Shown: in pieces, positions 52,888 through 60,630 of the stretch
How the letters are laid out: the number at the start of each line of letters is the position of its first letter
Numbering within the stretch: the first letter of the stretch is position 1
Assembly (NCBI GenBank): GCA_963778675.1
Contig: CAVZVI010000008.1
Location: 62,001 to 126,000, forward strand
Reading direction: 5' to 3'
DNA from: CAWCDJ01 sp963778675
GTDB taxonomy: Bacteria; Acidobacteriota; Terriglobia; Bryobacterales; Bryobacteraceae
DNA length: 64,000 bases
The notes under the pieces: model-generated
The model's input: the letters and a program-made list of their open reading frames with translations, nothing else
The model's database searches: none
Told to the model about the DNA's origin: nothing
Translations under genes and position numbers: made by a program

Positions 52888-54603
52888 ATGGAAAAACGCA
52901 TCTTCAGCCGCCGCCACTTTCTTTTCGCCGGGGGAGCCGGCTTGACCCTCCTGCGCGGCGCGACACAGCCGGAGCGCCCGACGTTTGAAGAGGTTCCGCC
53001 GGGAGCGAGCGGCATCACCTGGGTCCATGACAACGCCGCTTCGCCGGAACACTACCTGCCGGAGACCATGGGCCCCGGCTGCGCGTTCCTGGATTACGAC
53101 AACGACGGCTGGATGGATATCTACCTGGTGAACAGCGGACCGTGCGACTTCTACAAGCCCAAAAAGCCCATTCGCAACGCGCTCTACAAGAACAATCGCG
53201 ACGGCACGTTCACCGACGTCACCGAAAAGGCCGGCGTGGCCGGCGGGACCTTCGGCATGGGTCTGGCGGTGGGCGATTACGACAACGACGGTTTCCCGGA
53301 CATGTTCGTCACCGCCTACGGCCGCCCGATCCTCTATCACAACAACGGCAACGGCACCTTCACCGATGTCAGCGAGAAGGCCGGTCTCGGCGCCAAGGTG
53401 TTCGAGGACCACTGGAGCACCAGCGCCGCCTGGTTCGATTTCGACAACGACGGCCGCCTCGACCTGTTCGTCTGCAGCTTCGTGGATTACGGCGAGCAGA
53501 GCCACTTCTCCTGCGGCGATAACAAGATGGGGCGCAAGTTCTACTGCATTCCACGAGTCTTCAAGCCCACCGCCAGCCTGCTGTTCCACAACAACGGCGA
53601 CGGCACCTTCACCGAGGTTGGCCGCGGTACCGACATCGCGAAATCGCTCGGCAAGGGATTGGGAGTGGTGGCCGCCGATGTCAACAACGACGGCCGCATG
53701 GATCTGTTCGTGGCCAACGACACCGTGCAGAACTATCTCTACATGAACCGCGGGCCGGACGCCAAAGGCAAGACGAAGTGGGAGGAGATCGCGCTCGCCG
53801 CCGAGGTCGGGTTCAGCGACGACGGCCGCGCCCGCTCCGGCATGGGGGTCGATGCCGCCGATTTCGACGGCGACGGATTGCAGGACCTTTTCGTGGCCAA
53901 CGTCGACCAGGAGATGTTCTCGCTGTATCACAACATGGGTAACGAGAGCTTTCGCGACGTGGCATTCAAGAACGGCGTGGCCCAGGCCACCCGCCTGCTG
54001 AGCGGTTGGGGGCTGCGGTTCTTCGACTACGACAACGATGGCGCCATCGATCTGTTCCTGTCCAACGGCCACCCGGACGACATGATCGACAACTACTCGC
54101 AGCAGGTGAGGTACCGGGAGCCGCTGCTGCTGTTTCACCAGGAGAAAGGGCAACTGCGGGACGTCAGCGCCGAATCCGGGCCGGTGTTCAAGAAGATGTT
54201 TTCGGCGCGCGGCATGGCGATCGGCGATTACGACAACGACGGCCGTGTGGACGTCCTGGTAGGGAACAACGGTGGCCCCCCGGTTCTGATCCACAACAAC
54301 GCCGGCCAGGGCAACCACTGGCTGGGAGTTAAACTCGAGGGCGTCAAGTGCAACCGTGACGCCGTGGGTGCGCGGCTGACGTGGTCGGCCGGCGGCGTGA
54401 AGCACTCGCGCACGAAGAACGGCGGCGGCAGCTATCTTTCCGCGCACGACCCGCGCGAGGTTCTGGGCACCGGCGGCGTGGCCAAAATCGACTGGCTGGA
54501 GATCCGCTGGCCGCAGCCCAGCGGACGCACCGAGCGCTTCACGGACCTGCCGATCGATCGCTACGTCACAATCGTGGAGGGGAAGGGAATTCAGGGGGTG
54601 TGA
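52888..54603 (+). CDS. Third CRTAC1-like FG-GAP/ASPIC-UnbV protein, Tat-exported
   Basis: A 571-residue protein with a twin-arginine signal (KRIFSRRHFLFAGGAGLTLL). FG-GAP/VCBS repeats follow (FLDYDNDGWMDIYLVNS, VGDYDNDGFPDMFVTAYG, WFDFDNDGRLDLFVCSF, AADVNNDGRMDLFVAND, AADFDGDGLQDLFVANV, FFDYDNDGAIDLFLSNG, IGDYDNDGRVDVLVGNNG) and an ASPIC-UnbV module (KCNRDAVGARLTWS to SAHDPREVLGTGG). The Asp-rich loops predict several calcium ions. ATG 52888 is preferred over 52876 because AAGGA lies five bases before it. It closes the TPR/TPR/cytochrome/CRTAC1 operon. Confidence 0.86.
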   Translation: MEKRIFSRRHFLFAGGAGLTLLRGATQPERPTFEEVPPGASGITWVHDNAASPEHYLPETMGPGCAFLDYDNDGWMDIYLVNSGPCDFYKPKKPIRNALYKNNRDGTFTDVTEKAGVAGGTFGMGLAVGDYDNDGFPDMFVTAYGRPILYHNNGNGTFTDVSEKAGLGAKVFEDHWSTSAAWFDFDNDGRLDLFVCSFVDYGEQSHFSCGDNKMGRKFYCIPRVFKPTASLLFHNNGDGTFTEVGRGTDIAKSLGKGLGVVAADVNNDGRMDLFVANDTVQNYLYMNRGPDAKGKTKWEEIALAAEVGFSDDGRARSGMGVDAADFDGDGLQDLFVANVDQEMFSLYHNMGNESFRDVAFKNGVAQATRLLSGWGLRFFDYDNDGAIDLFLSNGHPDDMIDNYSQQVRYREPLLLFHQEKGQLRDVSAESGPVFKKMFSARGMAIGDYDNDGRVDVLVGNNGGPPVLIHNNAGQGNHWLGVKLEGVKCNRDAVGARLTWSAGGVKHSRTKNGGGSYLSAHDPREVLGTGGVAKIDWLEIRWPQPSGRTERFTDLPIDRYVTIVEGKGIQGV

Positions 54604-54618
54604 GCGCCGGCGCGGGAG

Positions 54619-55212
54619 CTAGAACGTTGACGCGCTGTCGACCCACATCAGTTCGCAGGCGCCGTTGCCGGTGTCGGCACGGCTCAGGGAACTGCGCCAG
54701 TGCCAGCCATCCGGTGCATCCACCTGGACCAGGTAGCCGCTCAGGTTGATGAGATCTCCGCGGCGCAGCGATTTCAGGGTGGAGTCGATATCCGGGTTGG
54801 CGGGAATGAGGTGCATGTTGGCCGAGTGGGTAATGATGTCCTCTTCCTTGGCGGGCATGCGGCCGTTTCTCTCGGTCCACATGTAAGCGCGGTGGAGGCT
54901 ATACAGGCGCAGGCCGTCCAGGATCTCCTGGTTGGACATCAGCCGCCAGCCCACGGTCAGGTCGAGGGGCGACAAGTCCGATTCGCGGCCGAACCAGTAG
55001 CGCTCCGTAAGCAGCACCCGGGCGCGGATATGATAAACGGCGAGCGGGGTCACTCGATAGTCCTTCACCTGCCAGGGCCTGGGCTGCGGGATCAACACCT
55101 GGGTGGGTTCTTCGGGCACCAGTACGCCAGGCGGACGCCACCGTTCGCCGCCGGGCCAGAAGAGTATGACGAGCACGAATCCCGCGATGCAGATGAAGCC
55201 GAACGAGCGCAT
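54619..55212 (-). CDS. Membrane-anchored protein of unknown function
   Basis: A 197-residue protein with one N-terminal membrane helix (FGFICIAGFVLVILFWPGG) and an extracytoplasmic domain with YHIRARVLLTERYWFGRESDLSPLDLTVGW and a central HRAYMWTERNGRMP. A following segment lists IITHSANMHLIPANPDIDSTLKSLRRGDLINLSGYLVQVDAPDGWHW, which reads like an OB-type fold. I do not recognise a named family. ATG 55212 immediately precedes the anchor; the longer frame runs into the neighbour. It lies 38 bases after the foldase gene on the same strand. Confidence 0.7.
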   Translation of the reverse strand: MRSFGFICIAGFVLVILFWPGGERWRPPGVLVPEEPTQVLIPQPRPWQVKDYRVTPLAVYHIRARVLLTERYWFGRESDLSPLDLTVGWRLMSNQEILDGLRLYSLHRAYMWTERNGRMPAKEEDIITHSANMHLIPANPDIDSTLKSLRRGDLINLSGYLVQVDAPDGWHWRSSLSRADTGNGACELMWVDSASTF

Positions 55213-55250
55213 GGAATCGCCAAAATCCCATGATATCCGGGTTCTTGTGG

Positions 55251-56165
55251 TTACGGGTGCGGCGAGGGTGCGGGCGGCGCGTTGTTGAGGAAAGCCGGCG
55301 CCGGAAACTCGACCTTGGTGCTCTTGTTTTCGTCCGAGAGCCACTTGGCGTAGTGTTCCTGCTTCAGTTGGGTGAAGATCTCCGTGCGCACCTCCGAAAG
55401 CGGCCGGTAAGTCACTTCCTCGGCACGCAAGAGGTAATACCCGTTCGGCTGGCGGACAGGCCCGGCAACGTCGCCTTGTTTCATGGCGAAAACGGCGGCG
55501 CGAATGGCATCCGGGATGTTATCGGACGGGCGAAAGACCGCCAGGTCTCCATCCTTGGCCTTCGAAGTCTCGTCTTCGGAGTCCTCCTTGACGAGTTTGA
55601 CGAAGTCCGCGCCGGCATGGATCTGGCCCAGCAGTTTTTCTGCTTTGGCCTTGGCCTCTTCCTCGGTCCGTGACGGTTTGCCGCTGGACGGGTGGGAAGC
55701 GTCGGTGCTGAATCCGATATAAATTGCTTTCACCCGGACCTGCTTATACTTCTCTTTGTTGGCGTCGTAATAGTTCACGATTTCGGCCGGCTCCACGGTA
55801 GTCGTAGAGACCACATCGTTTACCTTGGCCTGGCTCAAAATCATCATCCGGTAATATTCCAGGGCTTCCTTGGTGGGGCTTTGCACGTCCAGCTTTTGCT
55901 GTTCCGCCATCTTCGCCAGCTTCCGCATGAATGCCCACTGTTCGAGGAACGTTTTGCGGTCGCGCAGCGCCATCTGCTGATTCTGCGGTGGCAGCACGGC
56001 GTAAATCTTCTTGAAGTCGCCCATGGTGAACTGCGCGCCATCGTCGAACACCGCAATCACGGTGTCATCCGGCAACTGCGGCAGGGCCGGGGCCTTGGGA
56101 GCTGAGGCCGTTTGGGCCCAGACGGCGGACAGACAAAGAAATGCAAATGAAGTAAGGAATTTCAT
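55251..56165 (-). CDS. PpiC/SurA-type peptidyl-prolyl isomerase
   Basis: A 304-residue periplasmic foldase with a signal peptide (MKFLTSFAFLCLSAVWAQ). An N-terminal helical region (FTMGDFKKIYAVLPPQNQQMALRDRKTFLEQWAFMRKLAKMAEQ) resembles the SurA chaperone domain. A parvulin rotamase domain follows (VRVKAIYIGFSTDAS, GADFVKLVKEDSEDETSKAKDGDLAVFRPSD, AVFAMKQGDVAGPVRQPNGYYLLRAEE). It would catalyse proline isomerisation in exported, probably outer-membrane, proteins. Its tail is Pro/Ala-rich. Confidence 0.88.
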   Translation of the reverse strand: MKFLTSFAFLCLSAVWAQTASAPKAPALPQLPDDTVIAVFDDGAQFTMGDFKKIYAVLPPQNQQMALRDRKTFLEQWAFMRKLAKMAEQQKLDVQSPTKEALEYYRMMILSQAKVNDVVSTTTVEPAEIVNYYDANKEKYKQVRVKAIYIGFSTDASHPSSGKPSRTEEEAKAKAEKLLGQIHAGADFVKLVKEDSEDETSKAKDGDLAVFRPSDNIPDAIRAAVFAMKQGDVAGPVRQPNGYYLLRAEEVTYRPLSEVRTEIFTQLKQEHYAKWLSDENKSTKVEFPAPAFLNNAPPAPSPHP

Positions 56166-56202
56166 GACTGGATCTGCGATTTTTCCAGTCTAACACGCGG
56201 CA

Positions 56203-56616
56203 TCAGCGGCTCTGGGAGTGTGCCTCGCCGCGCTTCACCTGCACCCGGCGGCGGCCCTTTTCGAGGTTGGCCGCCGCCTTTTTTCGGGCTGCGTCGCTGA
56301 TCTGAATCCGGTTATTCACGGCGGCGGCTCCCGCGCTCCGCGCGATGCGGGTTGCCACGCCCTTGTGCTGCACCACGTCCGTGCGCCCTTCGAACGTGGC
56401 CACGCCACCCTGCACCTTGACCGTGAAGCCGTCCGCTCCAATCTTGGACCTGGCCAGCCTTGCTCGAATATCCGCCTCGATTTGCGCATCCGGTAACCGG
56501 GCGGCAGTCGATTTGGAGGCGGCGGGACGCTGGTGTTGGGCGGCCGGCCGTTGATCGGCGGCAAAAGCCAGGGCGGCGAGCGCCGCAATTAGAGCGATCC
56601 GATGCATGGAAACCAT
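56203..56616 (-). CDS. BON-domain periplasmic protein
   Basis: A 137-residue exported protein (signal HRIALIAALAALAFAAD). After a low-complexity linker comes a single BON domain (LPDAQIEADIRARLARSKIGADGFTVKVQGGVATFEGRTDVVQHKGVATRIARSAGAAAVNNRIQI), a small fold thought to contact phospholipids. The tail is strongly basic (AARKKAAANLEKGRRRVQVKRG). The start could be the ATG at 56616 or the one at 56607; neither has a clear ribosome site. It is divergent from the csm operon, 80 bases away. Confidence 0.8.
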   Translation of the reverse strand: MVSMHRIALIAALAALAFAADQRPAAQHQRPAASKSTAARLPDAQIEADIRARLARSKIGADGFTVKVQGGVATFEGRTDVVQHKGVATRIARSAGAAAVNNRIQISDAARKKAAANLEKGRRRVQVKRGEAHSQSR

Positions 56617-56696
56617 AGAAGTGAGGTTCCCAAGCCCGGCTGTTGTTCTCAGAATTCTGTGCTAAAGTTAGGGTTTCTCAAGGCTTTTCTGGTTCG

Positions 56697-58159
56697 ATGC
56701 CCGAACAGATCCTGCTGCAAGGAAAAATCCTGGGCACGGAGGAGTTCCTCCTGGCCGGACCCGCCGAAGGGCGTTCCGCGCGTTCGGCGGGTGAAGATCT
56801 GCTGGCCGGCCGGTCGCAGTGGATTACCCTTCTGTGCGAAGTGTTGCCCCGCGCCCTGCTGGCGGAGTTGGGGCTCGCCCGGATCCTGCTCGGCTCGAGC
56901 GGCGGCGGCCAGTTTCTGGTGGTCCTGCCCGGCGAAGTGCGTGAGGCGGCGGAGAGCTTCCTGGAAGGGGCGGAGCGGCAGATCGCCGATTTGAGCGGCG
57001 GCTATGTCCGCCTGGTCTGGGGAGTTACGGACAACCTGGGCGATTGGGCCGTGATCCGGAAGCGCATCAACGAAGACCTGCAGCGGAAGCGGAACGCGCC
57101 GCTTGGAGGCGTTCCGGCCGAGACCGCATTCCTGCCCTTTACGCGCGCAAACCTGTCCGATGCCGACAGCTATTTCGCGAAAGAACTGGGCGCCAAGGTG
57201 CGCGAGGCATCCCGGATCGGCTGGTCGCCCGAGAATCCCGGCAAAGTCACGCCCGGGGAAGGGAAGTATAGCTGGTCGCTGACTTCGAATCTCTCGCCGG
57301 ACGGCATCATGGTGGCGCGCCACGCGGCGCCTTCGGACGACGGAAGGTCGGCGGCCCCGGTCCAGACGCTGGCTCGGCGCGCGCAGGGGCGCTCCATCTG
57401 GGGCGTGCTGCGGGGCGACGTGGACAACTTCAGCCTGCGCCTGCGCCGCGTCCACAGTATCGAAGAGCACGTGCCGCTTTCGGTGCTGTACAAGCAGTTT
57501 TTCGCCGGCGAGCTGGAGGTGCTCTGCTCCCTGCCGGAGTTCTGGCGCAAGGTGAGCATCATTTATTCGGGCGGCGACGATTTCGCGGTATACGGCTCCT
57601 GGGACGCGCTGATCGGACTGGCGCGCGAGGTGCAGCGCCTGTTCCACCGTTTCACCGAGGAGAATCTGAAGGAGTACCCGGGACCCGAGGGCAAGACCAT
57701 CTCCATGGCGATCGCTCTCGCGCCCGAGACTTACTACCCCCTGGCTTCGGTTTACGAAGAAGGCGGGAAGGAACCTGGACCTGGCCAAATCCGCGGACAA
57801 GGATTGCATCTACCTGCTGGGCCGGATCCTGGAGTGGCGGCACTTGTCGGACGCAGCCGAACTCAAAGACACGGTTACGCGGCTGGTCCACGATTTCCGC
57901 ATGTCGCGCCAGTTTCTCTACCAGCTTCGCAGCTTCTACCGGCGCGAGGCGTATGACGAGGGAATCGACGAGGTGCAGCGCACCTGGCGCTTCCACCGCC
58001 GGTTCAACCGCATTCTGAGCGGTACCCGCGACCGCGAATTCCAAAAACTCCGCACGCACCTGATCAGCGAGCTGGTGGGGCGCAAGATCGGCGGAGGTGA
58101 AGCTGCGGCCCGCGGGCCTGGTGGCCCTGGAGTGGGCCAGATTGGTGACAGAGGTTTAG
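56697..58159 (+). CDS. csm1: Cas10/Csm1, type III-A, without HD domain, two +1 frameshifts
   Basis: The large subunit of a type III-A CRISPR effector. The palm catalytic motif GGDD is intact (residues 292-295 in IIYSGGDDFAVYGSWD), so cyclic oligoadenylate synthesis is expected on target RNA binding. The protein begins straight with the first palm domain (RSQWITLLCEVLPRALLAELGLARILLGSSGGGQFLVVLPG). It has no N-terminal HD nuclease, and its few cysteines do not form a CxxC zinc finger. The frame shifts +1 at 57762-57768 (YEE then AGRNLDLAKSADKDCIYLLG) and again at 58090-58096 (GRKI then AEVKLRPAGLVALEWARL), ending TAG at 58159, four bases before csm2. Removing two bases gives 486 residues. Confidence 0.87.
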
Positions 58160-58162
58160 CAC

Positions 58163-58654
58163 ATGGCACAAGAGCAGGAGCAACGGAAGGAAAACCGTCC
58201 CCCTCGCGAAGGCCGGGGTCCGGGCGGGCCGGGTGGGCCGCGCGGAGATCGTCCGGGCGGAGATCGCGGAGAGCGTGGCGACCGGCGTTTTGACCGCGGC
58301 CGGCCGGAGGGCCCTCCCGAGATCGAACTCGAGAAACTGATCAACGACTGCCTGTACCTCGACAACCAGGCGCACTCCATCGTGAGCCGGATGCGCGACA
58401 TGGATTCGGGAACCAAGAGCCAGTTGCGGCGCCTTTACAGCGCCGTGCGGCGTGCCGTGCGCACGCCCGAGGGCGAACGCCAGCATGAATTCGTCATGCT
58501 GCGGGCGCGCCTTGCCTATACCATTGCCCGCCACGGGCTGCGCAGCCTCGACCAACTCGAGAAGCTGCTGTTGCAGGTGACGCGCAAAAACGACATCCGC
58601 GGTTACGAGCGGTTCAAAGACCTTTTCGAGGCCATCGTGGCCTACAACGAGTAA
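58163..58654 (+). CDS. csm2: Csm2 small subunit with Arg/Gly-rich N-terminal extension
   Basis: A 163-residue protein. The C-terminal 110 residues match Csm2, the helical small subunit that lines the crRNA-target duplex: IELEKLINDCLYLDNQAHSIVSRMRDMDSGTKSQLRRLYSAVRRAVR, MLRARLAYTIARHG and GYERFKDLFEAIVAYNE. The first 52 residues are disordered, with repeated RG, GD and GGP units (RGPGGPGGPRGDRPGGDRGERGDRRFDRGR is compositionally typical of RGG RNA-binding tails). Canonical Csm2 is only about 120-140 residues and lacks such a tail. It starts four bases after the repaired csm1 end. Confidence 0.85.
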   Translation: MAQEQEQRKENRPPREGRGPGGPGGPRGDRPGGDRGERGDRRFDRGRPEGPPEIELEKLINDCLYLDNQAHSIVSRMRDMDSGTKSQLRRLYSAVRRAVRTPEGERQHEFVMLRARLAYTIARHGLRSLDQLEKLLLQVTRKNDIRGYERFKDLFEAIVAYNE

Positions 58655-58657
58655 AGC

Positions 58658-59494
58658 ATGAGCGCACACACCTCCCAAACCGAGCTGAAACTGATCGGCA
58701 AGCTGATTCTCGAAGGCGAGATGCACTGCGAAACCGGCCTGCACGTGGGCGCTGGCAAAGGTTCGCTGGAGATCGGCGGGTCCGATAACCCGGTGGTCAA
58801 AGACGCGTTCGGCCGGCCCTACGTGCCGGGCAGCTCGCTCCGCGGCAAGATCCGTTCGCTGCTCGAACAATCCTCCGGGCTGGCGGTGCCGGCGGAACTC
58901 GTGTACCTTTCGCGCCGCAAGGGGCAGGAAGTGCGCATTCACCAGAGCGACCGCCCGGACGACGAAATCTGCCTGCTGTTCGGGCGCAATCCCGGCCGCA
59001 TGGAGCGCGTGCAGGGCGAGACCCTGGAGACCAGCCAGGCCACGCCCGCGCGGCTGGCCGTGTTCGATGCGCCGCTCGATCCGGAAAGTATTACGCCGCA
59101 GATGCGCGAGAACCTCGACGACGAGCTGACCGAAGTGAAGAGCGAGAACGCGATCGACCGCATCACCTCGCAAGCCAACCCGCGGACGCTCGAGCGGGTT
59201 CCGGCCGGCGCGCGGTTCCGCGCGCGGCTCGTGGTGGACGTGCTCTGCGAAGAAGATGCGCCGCTTCTGCTGCGGGTGCTGGAAGGCCTGCGGCTGCTCG
59301 AGGACGACGCGCTCGGCGGCGGCGGTTCGCGCGGCAGCGGCCGCGTCCGCTTCTCCGGCCTGCGCCTGGTCTGGCGTGGAAAGAGCCACTACGCGTCCGG
59401 CGCTCCCGAAAAGGAGATCGCCGCGGGCGCAACGCTCGGCGACATTCAGGCCGCCGTCACCGAAGCCGCCTTCTCCTTCCTGAAAGAGGAGTAA
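58658..59494 (+). CDS. csm3: Csm3 backbone RAMP protein, target-RNA nuclease
   Basis: A 278-residue Cas7-type subunit that forms the filament on the crRNA and cuts bound target RNA every six bases. Signature text is complete: METGLHVGAGKG-type start, IGGSDNPVVKDAFGRPYVPGSSLRGKIRSLLE with the cleavage aspartate (Asp43, aligned to Asp33 of the Streptococcus protein), SENAIDRITSQANPRTLERVPAGARF, and the glycine-rich loop LGGGGSRGSGRVRF. It has a longer C-terminal tail than the reference of about 220 residues. Three bases separate it from csm2, and its stop overlaps the csm4 start (TAATG). Confidence 0.95.
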   Translation: MSAHTSQTELKLIGKLILEGEMHCETGLHVGAGKGSLEIGGSDNPVVKDAFGRPYVPGSSLRGKIRSLLEQSSGLAVPAELVYLSRRKGQEVRIHQSDRPDDEICLLFGRNPGRMERVQGETLETSQATPARLAVFDAPLDPESITPQMRENLDDELTEVKSENAIDRITSQANPRTLERVPAGARFRARLVVDVLCEEDAPLLLRVLEGLRLLEDDALGGGGSRGSGRVRFSGLRLVWRGKSHYASGAPEKEIAAGATLGDIQAAVTEAAFSFLKEE

Positions 59495-60630
59495 TGAATC
59501 CCGGACTGGTTGTCAAGCTGCGTCCGGCCGGTCCCTGGCGCATCGGCCCCGATTCCGGCGCCCGCAACGGTGTCGACGTAATCTACCACAGCGACTCGCT
59601 GTACTCCGCGGTTACCTCGGCCATGGCCTTGTTCGGTTCGCTCGACGCCTGGCTCGACGCCACGGCCCGTGCGAGCGAGCCGGCGGTGTGCTTCAGTTCG
59701 TGCTTCCCGTTCCTGGATGACATCGGATTCGTGGTTCCGCCGCGCACGATCTGGCCGCCTTCTTCGCCGGCATTGATGTCGGCGCGGGTACGCTGGAAGA
59801 GCGCGCGCTTCGTGCCGCTCGGCATCGTGCAGGCAGTATTGGCGGGCCAGACGCTCGACGCGAATCACTGGGCCGTGGATGGGCCGAGCGAGTGCCTGGT
59901 GCCTGCCGGCCGGCTGGGTCCCTTCCGCACTTCGGTGCGATGGGCCGCCGGAGTCGATCGCCTGACTGGAGCCAGCGAGCGGCATTCCACCGCGTGCCTG
60001 GAGTTTCGCCCCGGTGCGGGCCTTTGGACGATCGTTTCCTTTGCGAATGAATCCGCCCGGGAGCGCTGGCTGGAACCGGTCAAAGCCGCTTTCCGCCTGC
60101 TCGCCGATACCGGCTTCGGAGGCGAGCGTTCGCGCGGTTGGGGCCGCTCGGAACCGCCGGAATTCATCGACGGATCGCTGCCGGACATGATTCTACTGGG
60201 GGCCGGAGGTCAGGGGCCGGGGGCCGGGGAAACGGTCGAGCCCGCGCCCGAGCCCGAGCCTCAACCTTCCGCCGAGCCACCTGCCGAAGAGTCTGTGGGG
60301 ACTGAAAGCGTTGCGGTGTCCGACGCCCCGGCTCCCGACCCGGCCCCCGCCGTCTCCCACTGGCTGCTCTCCCTGTTTTCGCCGGGCGCCTCCGACGTGG
60401 TCGATTGGGGGCGCGGAAACTATGCGGTGCTGGCCAGGGGCGGGCGGGTCGAGAGTCCCGCGGGGTCCGGCGAATTGAAGAAGCAACTCCACATGGTCGC
60501 GGAAGGGTCGGTGCTGGTGGCCGCCGCCGGTCCGCGCGGCGCGGCGCCCGACGTGGCGCCCGATGGATTCGCCCACCCGGTGTTCCGCTGCGGATTCGCT
60601 TTGTCCATCCCGCTGCCGGAGGTGGATTGA
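59494..60630 (+). CDS. csm4: Csm4 RAMP protein with Pro/Glu-rich linker
   Basis: A 378-residue Cas5-type subunit that binds the crRNA 5' tag and Cas10. It begins VVKLRPAGPWRIGPDSG with SDSLYSAVTSAM, and carries the RAMP glycine loop TGFGGERSRGWGRSEPPEF (residues 206-224) and the Csm4 C-terminal block (ELKKQLHMVAEGSVL and HPVFRCGFALSIPL). Between the two a low-complexity segment of about 50 residues (237-287: repeats of PEPEP, SAEPPAEE, APAPDPAPA) is inserted, which I do not know in other Csm4 proteins. The stop overlaps the csm5 start by one base (TGATG). Confidence 0.9.
   Translation: MNPGLVVKLRPAGPWRIGPDSGARNGVDVIYHSDSLYSAVTSAMALFGSLDAWLDATARASEPAVCFSSCFPFLDDIGFVVPPRTIWPPSSPALMSARVRWKSARFVPLGIVQAVLAGQTLDANHWAVDGPSECLVPAGRLGPFRTSVRWAAGVDRLTGASERHSTACLEFRPGAGLWTIVSFANESARERWLEPVKAAFRLLADTGFGGERSRGWGRSEPPEFIDGSLPDMILLGAGGQGPGAGETVEPAPEPEPQPSAEPPAEESVGTESVAVSDAPAPDPAPAVSHWLLSLFSPGASDVVDWGRGNYAVLARGGRVESPAGSGELKKQLHMVAEGSVLVAAAGPRGAAPDVAPDGFAHPVFRCGFALSIPLPEVD

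Noticed and set aside
58064..59389. 441-codon minus-strand frame across csm2 and csm3
   Set aside because: Ala/Arg/His-rich antisense shadow; csm2 and csm3 are unambiguous on the plus strand.
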